From JARFPW01 sp035464655 (GTDB lineage: Bacteria > Gemmatimonadota > Gemmatimonadetes > Palauibacterales > Palauibacteraceae), in the NCBI GenBank assembly GCA_035464655.1, contig DATHRZ010000012.1:1-64000 (forward strand): a stretch of DNA of 64,000 nucleotides. Reading direction: 5' to 3'. Of this stretch, positions 56,373 through 64,000 are shown piece by piece. Below the pieces are notes generated by a model. That model saw nothing but the letters and a program-made list of their open reading frames with translations, ran no database searches and had not been told where the DNA came from. Within the stretch, counting starts at the first letter, position 1, and each line of letters opens with the position of its first letter. The translations under genes were made by a program, and so were the position numbers.

Positions 56373-57395
56373 TCAGGGTGAGACCCCGTCCTCCCCCGCC
56401 TCGTCGGCGTCGCCACCTTCCCCCGAGTCGGCTTCGGCCGCTACGGCCGCTGCCTCCCTCGGTTCTTCCTCGGCGGCGGCCTTCGTCTCGTCCTCCGCCT
56501 CCGCATCGGGCTGCTCCGCCTCGTCGTCGGCCACGTCGTCGCCCGACTCCTCGCCACCCTCGTCGGTGGCGTGCCGCCGGCGCCGGATGAGTTCCGGACG
56601 AGGGCGACGCTTCGGACGCTTCTTCCGCGACCCCGATGCGGCCTCGGCTTCGCCGACGTCCGACGAATACGTATACGCGCCCTGTTCCCCGGCTCCGTCC
56701 TTGCCGTCAGGACGCTCGCGACGGGCCGCTTCGATCTCGTCGGCGATGACGCCCGTGATCAACTGCACCGAGCGAATCGCGTCGTCGTTGCCGGCGATCG
56801 GAACCGTGAGCTGGTCGGGGTCGGCGTTCGTGTCGGCGATCGCGACCACCGGGATGTCGAGCCGGTTGGCCTCGCGGACGGCGATCTCTTCCTTCTTCGC
56901 GTCGACCACGTAGACCAGGCCGGGAAGACGGTTCATGTCCTTGATGCCCGACAGATACCGGTCGAGCTTCGTCAGCTCGCGGTCGAGCAGCAAGCGCTCC
57001 TTCTTCGTATAGAACTCGAACGCGTTCTCCTCCATGCCGTGCTCGAGCTCTTTCAGGCGTCGAATGTTCTTCTTGATCGTCTGGAAGTTCGTCAGCATGC
57101 CCCCGAGCCAGCGCTCGGTGACGTAGAACGCTCCACAGCGTTCCGCCTCGCCGCGCACGATCTCGGCCAGCTGCGGCTTGGTGCACACGAACAGGACGGT
57201 GCCCCCGTCGCGCACCGTCGAGTGCACCAGCTCGCGCGCGTTCTTGAGCTCGCGCAGCGTCTTCTTCAGGTCGATCAGGTAGATCCCGCCACGCTCGGCG
57301 AAGATGTACTTGCGCATTTTCGGGTTCCAGCGGTGTGTCTGGTGTCCGAAGTGCACGCCAGCCTGGAGGAGGTCTTTCATCCCGACGTCAGCCAT
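56373..57395 (-). CDS. rpsB: Ribosomal protein S2 with a long charged C-terminal tail
   Basis: Small-subunit protein S2. Its 340 residues are about 100 more than usual. The S2 fold ends near 240 (GEQGAYTY). Then come a basic patch, KKRPKRRPRPELIRRRRHA (258-276), and an acidic, Ala-rich, low-complexity tail (278-340). Core motifs MKDLLQAGVHFGHQTHRWNP, ERWLGGMLTNF and IPVVAIADTNADPD are intact. It follows rpsI by 36 bases and is followed by the attenuating terminator before tsf. Confidence 0.97.
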   Translation of the reverse strand: MADVGMKDLLQAGVHFGHQTHRWNPKMRKYIFAERGGIYLIDLKKTLRELKNARELVHSTVRDGGTVLFVCTKPQLAEIVRGEAERCGAFYVTERWLGGMLTNFQTIKKNIRRLKELEHGMEENAFEFYTKKERLLLDRELTKLDRYLSGIKDMNRLPGLVYVVDAKKEEIAVREANRLDIPVVAIADTNADPDQLTVPIAGNDDAIRSVQLITGVIADEIEAARRERPDGKDGAGEQGAYTYSSDVGEAEAASGSRKKRPKRRPRPELIRRRRHATDEGGEESGDDVADDEAEQPDAEAEDETKAAAEEEPREAAAVAAEADSGEGGDADEAGEDGVSP

Positions 57396-57431
57396 AAATA
57401 TCCATGCTCTGGTTTCGATTCGGTTCCGCGG

Positions 57432-57827
57432 TCAACGCTTCGAGAACTGGAAACGCTTTCTGGCCTTTGGCCGACCCGGCTTCTTGCGTTCGACGACGCG
57501 CGCGTCCCGCGTCAGCAAGCCCCGGGCACGAAGCGCGGCCCGTCTGTCTTCGTCTTCGGCGAGTACGGCGCGCGCGATGGCGAGCTGAATGGCACCCGCC
57601 TGGCCGCTGAGCCCGCCGCCGCGAACTCGGATGTGGACCGCGTAGCGCCCTTCGGTCTCCGTCGCCGCGAACGGGCGGCTCACGGCCTCACGATGTCGGT
57701 GCTGCGGAAAGAAGTCGTCGAGGGTGCGACCATTGATCTCCCACTCGCCGCTTCCGGGGCGCAGCCACACGCGCGCTACGGCCGCCTTCCGGCGCCCGAC
57801 CGCCTGTGCAATCGTCTGATCCGCCAA
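57432..57827 (-). CDS. rpsI: Ribosomal protein S9
   Basis: Small-subunit protein whose C-terminal tail touches P-site tRNA. It has 131 residues. GRRKAAVARVWLRPG and VRGGGLSGQAGAIQLAIARAL-type blocks identify it. It ends FQFSKR, the conserved SKR tail. It lies 30 bases after rplM, the near-universal rplM-rpsI pair. Confidence 0.97.
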   Translation of the reverse strand: MADQTIAQAVGRRKAAVARVWLRPGSGEWEINGRTLDDFFPQHRHREAVSRPFAATETEGRYAVHIRVRGGGLSGQAGAIQLAIARAVLAEDEDRRAALRARGLLTRDARVVERKKPGRPKARKRFQFSKR

Positions 57828-57857
57828 GCTTCCTCCGTGTATTGTCGTCTCGTGCCG

Positions 57858-58286
57858 CTACGGCTCGATCGTGCGCGGCTGCTGCGGGGCATGTGGATGC
57901 TGGTCATCCGCATACACGCGCAGCTTGCCGAGCATCTGCCGGCCGAGCGCGTTCTTCGGCAACATCCCCTTCACGGCCAGCTCGATCACGCGTTCCGGCC
58001 GGCGAGCGAGCATCGTCTTGAACGGGATGAACTTCTCGCTGCCCATGTAGCCGCTGTGCTTGAAATAGGTCTTCTGATCGGCCTTGCGGCCGGTGAGACG
58101 AACCTGTTTCGCGTTGATCACGACGACGTAATCGCCGACATCCAGGTGGGTGCTGTACGTGGGCTTATGTTTCCCCCGCAGCAGGCTGGCCACCTTCGTG
58201 GCGAGCCGTCCCAGCACCTGATCCCTGGCGTCGATGACGAGCCATTCACGCTCGATTTCGCCCGCCTTGACTGTATACGTCTTCAT
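57858..58286 (-). CDS. rplM: Ribosomal protein L13
   Basis: Large-subunit protein L13. It has 142 residues, the standard size, from ATG at 58286. WLVIDARDQVLGRLATKVAS is the start of the fold; HSGYMGSEKF and RRPERVIELAVKGMLPKNALG follow. An upstream in-frame extension to 58361 is rejected because it runs through a hairpin and does not match the family. First gene of the rplM-rpsI-rpsB group. Confidence 0.97.
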   Translation of the reverse strand: MKTYTVKAGEIEREWLVIDARDQVLGRLATKVASLLRGKHKPTYSTHLDVGDYVVVINAKQVRLTGRKADQKTYFKHSGYMGSEKFIPFKTMLARRPERVIELAVKGMLPKNALGRQMLGKLRVYADDQHPHAPQQPRTIEP

Positions 58287-58340
58287 TGCTCGCGCCTGGC
58301 CGTTGGTCCGAAGTCCGCCACCGAATCGTCGCGTGGGGAG

Positions 58341-58374
58341 AAAAAGCGAGCCGCCCCGCACTCGTCGGGACGGC
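58341..58374 (-). terminator. Leader hairpin with T-tract ahead of rplM
   Basis: Minus strand eight-pair stem (58367-58374 with 58350-58357, one U-G pair), then four bases and five T residues (58345-58341). It lies downstream of the rplM promoter and upstream of the rplM ATG, so it would act as a leader attenuator. It could also serve as the end of the sigma-factor transcript. Confidence 0.45.
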
Positions 58375-58400
58375 CATTACCATGATACCCGCAGCCAAGC

Positions 58401-58429
58401 AAGCTACCTGTAGAATTTGAGCATGTCAA
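58401..58429 (-). promoter_or_regulatory. Promoter of rplM-rpsI
   Basis: Minus strand perfect TTGACA (58424-58429), 17 bases, TAGCTT (58401-58406). It predicts a leader of about 108 bases to the rplM ATG, long enough for a regulatory structure; a hairpin with a T-tract lies in it. Confidence 0.7.
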
Positions 58430-58456
58430 GGAAGGCCGAGAATCCCGGAGCCGGGG

Positions 58457-59290
58457 TCAGTGTACGTGAAACGTGTGCAGATCGCGCCCCGCCGGACCGA
58501 GCCGGAGCCGGGCGAGGGCCCGGTCCCGAATATGCCCCGCGCGCTCCCGGCTGACGCCCAGGGTCGACGCGATCTCCGCGAGGGTCTCGGGCTCCGCCCC
58601 GTCGAGTCCATAGTAGCGGCCTACGACCTCCGCCTCCCGTTCGGGAAGGCAGAGCAGGCCGTGCCGGAGGGCGCCCACGAGGGCTTCGCCGTCGACTCGA
58701 TCCGAGGGGTCGGCACCCGAACCGTCCGGGATCAACTCGAGCAGGGGCGCGCCCTGCGTGGCCTCGGCCGGGGCGTCGAGGGAGACGTCGGGGCTGCGCA
58801 GCGCGAGTGCCTCCCGGACGGCGCCCGCGCTGACGCCCAGTTCGGCGGCTACTTCGTGGGGCCGCGCGCCGCGGCCCATCCGCTGGCTCAACCGTCGTCC
58901 GGCGGCCGCCACCCGGCGTGCCTCGTCGAGCCGCCCCGCAGGCACGTGAACGATGCGCGCATCGCGCGACAGCGCGGCGAGCACGGCCCGACGAATCCAC
59001 CACACGGCGTAGGACACGAAGCGGACACCCCGCGATTCGTCGAATCGCCGCGCGGCTTCGATCAGGCCGACGTTGCCCTCGTTCACGAGCTCGTCGAGCG
59101 GCACCCCGTGCCCCGCGTAGCGTCGGGCCACCGAGACGACGAATCGGAGGTTCGCGTTGACCAGTCGCTCCAGCGCGCGCTCGTCGCCGTCGCGCGCCCG
59201 ACGCGCGAGCTCGGCTTCTTCTTCGTGATCGAGCAGCCGATGCCGCCTGACTTCCGCCAGATACGTGTCGAACGCGTCCCCGTACGTCAC
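58457..59290 (-). CDS. RNA polymerase sigma factor of the sigma-70 family
   Basis: A 277-residue sigma factor with region 1.2 (YLAEVRRHRLLDHEEEAELARRA, in part), region 2 (LRFVVSVARRYAGHGVPLDELV and RGVRFVSYAVWWIRRAV), region 3 and a region 4 helix-turn-helix (ETLAEIASTLGVSRERAGHI). It lacks region 1.1. Region 2.4 resembles primary sigma but the 4.2 helix (RERAGHIRDRAL) departs from the usual RERVRQI. It is therefore probably a group 2 sigma, although a small primary sigma is possible. The start is GTG at 59290, overlapping the lepB stop as GTGA. Confidence 0.85.
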   Translation of the reverse strand: MTYGDAFDTYLAEVRRHRLLDHEEEAELARRARDGDERALERLVNANLRFVVSVARRYAGHGVPLDELVNEGNVGLIEAARRFDESRGVRFVSYAVWWIRRAVLAALSRDARIVHVPAGRLDEARRVAAAGRRLSQRMGRGARPHEVAAELGVSAGAVREALALRSPDVSLDAPAEATQGAPLLELIPDGSGADPSDRVDGEALVGALRHGLLCLPEREAEVVGRYYGLDGAEPETLAEIASTLGVSRERAGHIRDRALARLRLGPAGRDLHTFHVH

Positions 59291-60093
59291 CGGATCGGAT
59301 CGAGCAGGCGGCCCCAGCGGATCTCCGTCAGCCAGGGGAAGGGGACGAGCTTGTCGCGTTCGTAGGAAAAGTAGATGACCAGGGGCCGGCCCTTGACCGA
59401 TTCGGTCGGCACGAATCCCCAGTAGCGTGAGTCCTCCGAATTGTCGCGGTTGTCGCCCATGACGAAGTAGCTGTCGGGCGGCACGGTGATCGGGCCCCAG
59501 TTGTCGCGGGTGGGCCGGTAGTCGCTCGCCGCGCGCCCGTCGCCGAGCAGGTACGACCGCTGCCAGTCGAACTGAGGGCTGCGCGGATCTTCGTAGGGCC
59601 GACTGTGCTTGACGTAGGGCTCGACGACCTCGGAGCCGTTCCGGTACAGAACCCCGTCGATCATCTGCAAGGTGTCGTCGGGCAGCCCGACGACTCGCTT
59701 CACGTAGTTGGTGTGTGCGGCCTGCTGGGCGCGCGGCGGGGGCTCGAACACGACGATGTCGCCGTGGTCGGGCGGCGCGAGCGACGGCAGGCGCACGTCC
59801 GTTCCGGGAATCTCGGCGCCGTATACCATCTTGTTGACCAGTAGAAAGTCGCCGACCAGCAGCGTGTTCTCCATCGATCCGGTGGGGATCTGGAACGCTT
59901 CGACGACGAAGGTGCGGACGAGCAGGAAGAGGGCGAACGCCACGGTGATCGACTTCGTCCATTCCCACATCCAGCGCCCGACCGACGCCTCGCGATCGTC
60001 GCGGACGGCAGACGGCTTCCCCTTCCCCGCCTGCGCGCGGGTCGCCGTCTCGCCGGTCGGATTGCTGCTGCGCGGTTTCGTACTCGCTGTCAT
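59287..60093 (-). CDS. lepB: Signal peptidase I
   Basis: Membrane Ser/Lys peptidase removing signal peptides from exported proteins. It has 268 residues. One membrane helix (about 47-64), catalytic Ser73 in IPTGSMENTL and Lys132 in YVKRVVGLPDD; FVMGDNRDNSEDSRYWG is box E. The Ala/Lys-rich first 35 residues are disordered. Sigma-factor translation is coupled to its stop. Confidence 0.95.
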   Translation of the reverse strand: MTASTKPRSSNPTGETATRAQAGKGKPSAVRDDREASVGRWMWEWTKSITVAFALFLLVRTFVVEAFQIPTGSMENTLLVGDFLLVNKMVYGAEIPGTDVRLPSLAPPDHGDIVVFEPPPRAQQAAHTNYVKRVVGLPDDTLQMIDGVLYRNGSEVVEPYVKHSRPYEDPRSPQFDWQRSYLLGDGRAASDYRPTRDNWGPITVPPDSYFVMGDNRDNSEDSRYWGFVPTESVKGRPLVIYFSYERDKLVPFPWLTEIRWGRLLDPIR

Positions 60094-60203
60094 TGGCTCA
60101 CGTCCTGGGATTCGTCCCTCGTCATGGTTCGCGCGTCCACTACCCGTGGGGCACGGGCGACGTTCCCGGTCGAGAGATCATCGCTGGCCCCTTCAACGCG
60201 AAA

Positions 60204-60851
60204 TCAATCCGACGCCGACGGGCCGGGAACGAGCACGACGTCATCGCCGTCGAGACGTACTTCGTCGACACCCGGGAACAGGGGCACGACGATCGTTCCG
60301 TCCCTGACCCTGACCCCCTGCTGCTCGAGGCTCCGAACGACTGCCGGCAGCATCAACGGAGGAACGACGAACGCCCCGATCTGCAGGCTTCGCACCCGAA
60401 GCCACGTCTCGCCCGGACCGCCCCGAGACGGCACGAGTCCGGCGATCACCCGCGTCGTGTCGCCCATCGTCGACCTGAGGGCATCGGGGGCGGAGAAGCC
60501 GTCGAAACTGTCGGGGCGCAAGCGGGCGGACAGGACGACGACGGTGTCCTGCACGTCCACCTGCGGGTCTTCAATCCCCGGTGGGAGGACCGGGCCGCTC
60601 CGATAGGTAAGAAGGCTCTGCAGCTCCGCCTCGCTGAATCTCACCTCGTCGTCCATCCCCTCCTGCGCGATCCGGTTCAGCCTGTCCTCCGCCTGCCCGG
60701 CCAGGCGTTCGCTGGGTTCGCCGCTGCTGCTCAGCTCGAAGCGGCCCATCCAGTCGCCGATCGAATCACGGGCCAGCCAGGCGCCACCGGCGAGCAGCGC
60801 CAGCAAGACGACGCAGCCGACGCTTCTCGCGCATCCCCTGCCGGACGCCAT
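60204..60851 (-). CDS. Membrane-anchored protein of unknown function
   Basis: A 215-residue protein: one N-terminal helix (about 9-26), then a soluble domain with ELQSLLTYRSGPVLPPGIED and VDEVRLDGDDVVLVPG at the end. The alternating strand pattern is reminiscent of LmeA/DUF2993-type lipid-binding domains, weakly. ATG at 60851 is preferred for its GAGGA site six bases upstream over GTG at 60881. It lies between thpR and lepB on the same strand. Confidence 0.6.
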   Translation of the reverse strand: MASGRGCARSVGCVVLLALLAGGAWLARDSIGDWMGRFELSSSGEPSERLAGQAEDRLNRIAQEGMDDEVRFSEAELQSLLTYRSGPVLPPGIEDPQVDVQDTVVVLSARLRPDSFDGFSAPDALRSTMGDTTRVIAGLVPSRGGPGETWLRVRSLQIGAFVVPPLMLPAVVRSLEQQGVRVRDGTIVVPLFPGVDEVRLDGDDVVLVPGPSASD

Positions 60852-60890
60852 GGCCTGTCCTCGTTTCGGGTTCGTGTTCACCGGCCGAGA

Positions 60891-61481
60891 CTACGCCGAC
60901 GTGTCGTCGGCGGGAAGGCCCGCGTCTCCCAGTTCGATCGCGGCGAGGCATTCGTATCGCGCACCGCCGGGCTCCAGATGGCTTCGCATGAGGTCGAGGG
61001 ACGAGACCGGGAACGGCGCGTCGATACCGACGTCGTCGGTGGCGGCGACGAACGGGCGAAACTCGCCGGGGCGCGCGTCGCGCTTCGCCCGGCCCAGCGT
61101 AATGTGGGGCCGGAACGACCGTGCGTCACGACCGAATCCGTCCCTGGCGAGGCGCCGCTCGAGCTCGTCACGCAACAGCCGGAGACGCGGGCCGGCCTCG
61201 ACGGAGATCCATATCACCCGCGGCCGGCGCGGTGACGGGAACGCCCCGACCGGCCCGAACCCCCCTTCGAACGGTTCGAACTCGGCGGCGACCTCGCGGA
61301 GAATCGCCGTCACGGCCGCCCGATCCTCGTCGTCGCGGTCCCCCAGCCAGCGCAAGGTCAGGTGGAACGCCTCCTCCGGGGTCCAGCGAACCGGAAGCTC
61401 TGCCTGCGCGAGTTGCGCCGCGACGTCGGCCAGGGCCCGTCGAACCGGGGCCGGAAAGTTCACGGCAACGAACAGACGCAC
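60891..61481 (-). CDS. thpR: RNA 2',3'-cyclic phosphodiesterase ThpR
   Basis: 2H-family enzyme opening 2',3'-cyclic phosphates on RNA. It has 196 residues. Both catalytic H-x-T/S motifs are present: HLTLRWLG (about residues 41-48) and HITLGRAK (about 133-140). It begins VRLFVAVNFP at GTG 61481, with GGGGAGG four bases before. First gene of the minus-strand group that runs to the sigma factor. Confidence 0.92.
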   Translation of the reverse strand: MRLFVAVNFPAPVRRALADVAAQLAQAELPVRWTPEEAFHLTLRWLGDRDDEDRAAVTAILREVAAEFEPFEGGFGPVGAFPSPRRPRVIWISVEAGPRLRLLRDELERRLARDGFGRDARSFRPHITLGRAKRDARPGEFRPFVAATDDVGIDAPFPVSSLDLMRSHLEPGGARYECLAAIELGDAGLPADDTSA

Positions 61482-61720
61482 GGCACCTCCCCTGCCAGGA
61501 ACGCCACGCCACGACTCCCTGCTCCATTCATGGTTCTCGGTCCCGTTCAACGTGTCGCCAATCGTTCCACCCGGGCAAGCACCCGACCGAGCCGAGGAAG
61601 GAAAGGGCCTGCTCGCCCGTGGCGGGCCGGCCCCCTACCATGTGACTCCGGGTGCGCGATCATCCGACGCGGCCGCCGGGGAGGCGGTGCGTTCGTCATC
61701 CCAACGTCGACGAGAAATCC

Positions 61721-62212
61721 ATGGACCAGTTCCGCATCGCGGTCAGCAAGGACGGCAACCAGTTCGCGGCCGCACATTTCATCACTCACGGAAACGGTCA
61801 ATCCGAGCCCCTGCACGGCCACAACTACCGGATCGGAGCCGCCCTCTCGGGACCGCTCGACGACTATCACCTCGTGTTCGACTTCGTCCGCCTGAAGAGG
61901 GACATCGAACTCGTGGCCGCCGAACTCGACCACCGGGTACTGCTGGCGGCCGACAACCCCGCCCTTCCCGTGGAGCGCTCGGCCGAGGATGAGGTCGTCG
62001 TGCGCAGCGGAGCGGATCGCTACGTGTTTCCGGCGCGCGACGTCGTAATCCTCGACATCCCGAACACGACGGCGGAGATGATCGCGGCGTGGATCGCCGA
62101 CCGCCTGCTCGAGCGACTTGCCGACGACGCCGACCGGCTCACGAGGATCGAGGTCGAGTTGGAAGAAACGACGGGCCAGTGCGCCGTCGTGCGCCGCGAC
62201 CTGTCCCGATGA
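61721..62212 (+). CDS. 6-pyruvoyltetrahydropterin synthase family, PTPS-III-like (FolB bypass)
   Basis: T-fold pterin enzyme of 163 residues. Zinc ligands are H19 in AAAHF, H32 and H34 in LHGHNY. The usual catalytic cysteine is missing; Glu29 sits in E-x2-H-G (E29-P-L-H32-G33). This is the signature of PTPS-III, which turns dihydroneopterin triphosphate directly into 6-hydroxymethyl-dihydropterin and replaces FolB. The ELEETTGQ stretch binds the pterin. ATG 61721 has a weak site. It overlaps pabB by ATGA, and pabA follows, so a folate role beats queuosine (QueD). Confidence 0.85.
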   Translation: MDQFRIAVSKDGNQFAAAHFITHGNGQSEPLHGHNYRIGAALSGPLDDYHLVFDFVRLKRDIELVAAELDHRVLLAADNPALPVERSAEDEVVVRSGADRYVFPARDVVILDIPNTTAEMIAAWIADRLLERLADDADRLTRIEVELEETTGQCAVVRRDLSR

Positions 62213-63714
62213 CCGACCCGGCGGTCGCCACCGTCGCTGCCGCTCCGACCCCCGAAACCGTGTTCGCGGGCCTTGCACACCTTCCCTACGCGCTGTGGCT
62301 CGACTCGACGGCCGACGCCGGGGACAGCGGGCGCTGGTCTTTCGTCACGGCCGACCCGTTCGCGGTCCTCCGGGCGCGCAACGGGTTCACGACATGGATC
62401 ACGGCCGACGGTGTGGCGCCGCTGGCCGGGTCGCCGTTCGCGGAGCTCGGCGCTGCGCTGGATCGCATGAAGTCGCCGGTGTCGACGCCGATCCCGTTCG
62501 ACGGTGGCGCCGCCGGGTTCATCGCCTACGAGGCGGCGGGCGAGTTCGAGAGGCTGCCGCCGCCTCCGCCGCGAGATCACGATCTGCCGGACGTTCACCT
62601 CGCGTTCTACGATGTCGTGGTCGGCTGGAACCACGAGACCGGCGAGTGCACGGTCGTCTCGAGCGGACGGCCCGCGACCGGAGCCACGGGCCGGCGACGC
62701 GCCGAGCGGCGCCTGGGCGAGGCCCTCCGCTGGCTGTCCGGCGAGAGCCCGGCACGCGGTTCCCTCGCGCCGGCCGACCGCGCCGGGGCCGAGGCGGCGA
62801 GCGGATCGCCCGTCACTATCCCGCGCCGACCCGTCGACGACGTGCCGTGGCTCAGCTCGACGACGAGCAGCGCCGAATACGAAGAGGCGGTCGCGCGGGT
62901 GATCGGCGCGATCCGCGACGGCGACGTCTACCAGGTGAACCTCTCGCAGCGCTTCTCGGCCCGCGTGGCCGCCGCTCCGATCGACATCCACCGCGAGCTT
63001 CGCCGCCGTAGCCCCGCGCCGTACGGCGCCGTCGTACGAGCCGGCGACGCGACGATCCTCAGCTCGTCGCCCGAGCGCTTCCTGCGCGTGACCCGCGACG
63101 GCGTCGTCGAAGCGCGACCGATCAAGGGCACTCGGCCACGCGGCGCCGATGCCGCCGCCGATGCGCGGCTGGCCGACGAGCTGCGTTCGAGTGCCAAGGA
63201 CCGCGCCGAGAACCTGATGATCGTCGATCTCCTCCGAAACGACCTGTCGCGCGTTTGCCGGCCCGGCTCGATTCGCGTTCCCGAGCTGTTCCGACTCGAT
63301 TCCTGGGCGACCGTACACCACCTGGTTTCGGTGGTGCAGGGCCGTCTGCGACCGGGCGTCGGGCCGGAAGAGTTGCTGCGTGCGACGTTTCCCTGCGGTT
63401 CGGTGACGGGGGCGCCCCGGATTCGCGCCATGGCGATGATCGCCGACCTCGAGCACGTGGCACGGGGCCCATATTGCGGAGCCATCGGCTACTTCGGGTT
63501 CGGCGGCGACATCGACCTTTCCGTGGCGATTCGCATCCTGGTCGCGCACGGCGGGCGCGTCGACTTCCACGCCGGGGGAGGCGTCGTCTACGACTCCGAT
63601 CCCGCCGACGAGTACCGGGAGACCCTGGCGAAGGCGCGGGCGATCATCGGGTCCCTCGAGGCCGTCGGGCTACCGGAGCGCCCGGAGCCGGTCACCCGGG
63701 AGGCGCTCACGTGA
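62209..63714 (+). CDS. pabB: Aminodeoxychorismate synthase component I
   Basis: Aminates chorismate to 4-amino-4-deoxychorismate for p-aminobenzoate. It has 501 residues. Lys306 in RPIKGTRPRG is the residue that separates PabB from TrpE (which has Ala there). DVYQVNLSQRF, LLRNDLSRV, CGSVTGAPRIRAM and GGGVVYDSDPADEYRETL are chorismate-enzyme blocks. The start overlaps the PTPS stop as ATGA and the stop overlaps pabA as GTGA. No pabC is fused. Confidence 0.95.
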   Translation: MTDPAVATVAAAPTPETVFAGLAHLPYALWLDSTADAGDSGRWSFVTADPFAVLRARNGFTTWITADGVAPLAGSPFAELGAALDRMKSPVSTPIPFDGGAAGFIAYEAAGEFERLPPPPPRDHDLPDVHLAFYDVVVGWNHETGECTVVSSGRPATGATGRRRAERRLGEALRWLSGESPARGSLAPADRAGAEAASGSPVTIPRRPVDDVPWLSSTTSSAEYEEAVARVIGAIRDGDVYQVNLSQRFSARVAAAPIDIHRELRRRSPAPYGAVVRAGDATILSSSPERFLRVTRDGVVEARPIKGTRPRGADAAADARLADELRSSAKDRAENLMIVDLLRNDLSRVCRPGSIRVPELFRLDSWATVHHLVSVVQGRLRPGVGPEELLRATFPCGSVTGAPRIRAMAMIADLEHVARGPYCGAIGYFGFGGDIDLSVAIRILVAHGGRVDFHAGGGVVYDSDPADEYRETLAKARAIIGSLEAVGLPERPEPVTREALT

Positions 63715-64000
63715 TTCTCCTGATCGACAACTACGACTCGTTCTCCCACAACCTCGCTCGCTACCTCGAGGAGCTCGGCGAGTCGGTGCGAGTGGCCCGC
63801 AACGACGCGCTGACCGTGGAGGAGGCTCTCGGCGTCGGCGCGAAGGCGATCGTCATTTCACCCGGACCGGGCCGCCCCGAAGACGCCGGGATCTCGATCG
63901 GCGTGATCCGTGGCGCCCCGCCGACCCTGCCGATCCTCGGGGTCTGCCTCGGCCAGCAGGCGATCGGCGTCGCCTGCGGGGGCGCTGTCGTGCACGGGCC
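63711..64000 (+). CDS. pabA: Glutamine amidotransferase component II of aminodeoxychorismate synthase (cut by window end)
   Basis: Supplies ammonia from glutamine to PabB. The first 96 residues are seen: LLIDNYDSFSHNL at the start, VISPGPGRPEDAG, and nucleophile Cys79 in ILGVCLGQQAI. It starts at GTG 63711 overlapping the pabB stop. Some bacteria share this subunit with TrpE. The 3' part, including the His-Glu of the triad, is outside the window. Confidence 0.93.
   Translation, partial: MILLIDNYDSFSHNLARYLEELGESVRVARNDALTVEEALGVGAKAIVISPGPGRPEDAGISIGVIRGAPPTLPILGVCLGQQAIGVACGGAVVHG

Noticed and set aside
58287..58361. N-terminal extension of rplM up to 58361
   Set aside because: L13 is 142 residues and starts at MKTYTVKAG; the extension is leader RNA with a hairpin.
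61721..62212. QueD (6-carboxytetrahydropterin synthase)
   Set aside because: The catalytic Cys is replaced by Glu and the operon is for folate, not queuosine.

Overview
The window is chromosomal core DNA from a very GC-rich, diderm (Gram-negative-type) bacterium. Evidence for two membranes is the TonB-ExbB-ExbD-ExbD set, a PorV/UPF0164-like outer-membrane protein, lipoproteins with LspA, and a MurE of the meso-diaminopimelate type (DNPR). DivIVA, the diadenylate cyclase CdaA, a PASTA-tailed FtsI and a DUF3098-like protein sit in the same genome. That mix fits Gemmatimonadota or a near neighbour; this placement is inference and no phylogeny was run. Coding density is extreme: no gap exceeds about 240 bases, and about 17 gene pairs share ATGA or GTGA start/stop overlaps. 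No transposon, phage, CRISPR array or clearly foreign segment was seen. Bases 1-66 hold no gene I can assign.

Layout. 67-4120 (minus): miaB, a LapA-like gene and comEC. 4250-5023 (plus): an alpha/beta hydrolase, probably leaderless. 4998-9038 (minus): alr, cdd, a lipoprotein and an outer-membrane protein, all from one promoter. 9087-9950 (plus): mazG, with a probable ATT start. 9954-35114 (minus): a complete dcw cluster (mraZ, rsmH, ftsL, ftsI, murE, murF, mraY, murD, ftsW, murG, murC, murB, ftsQ, ftsA, ftsZ), then an M23 peptidase, a VWA membrane protein, ftsY, recG, asnS and a small membrane protein. A MraZ operator of four TGGG repeats overlaps the mraZ promoter.

35259-45591 (minus): yggS, divIVA, a degenerate purine-nucleoside-phosphorylase-like gene, ileS, a DksA-like gene, lspA, a pseudouridine synthase, a lipoprotein peptidase, a DUF3098-like gene, tRNA-Val and a TPR protein closed by a strong terminator. 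45649-48034 (minus): exbB-exbD-exbD-tonB with promoter and end hairpin. 48052-58429 (minus): rplM, rpsI, rpsB, tsf, pyrH, frr, a small unknown, tilS, hpt, ftsH, folP and cdaA. 58457-61481 (minus): thpR, a membrane-anchored unknown, lepB and a small sigma factor. 61721-64000 (plus): a PTPS-family gene, pabB and pabA, the last cut by the window end.

Working together, the dcw genes make lipid II and the divisome. The ribosomal and translation genes, ftsY, lspA and lepB serve protein synthesis and export. The plus-strand cluster at the end looks like a folate pathway in which a PTPS-III-type enzyme replaces FolB.

The strongest observations are an isoleucyl-tRNA synthetase whose HIGH motif reads GVHH, the PTPS-III folate cluster, the probable ATT start of mazG, a stop codon supplied by a tRNA gene, and three probable leaderless promoters. 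I found no wholly new multi-gene system.
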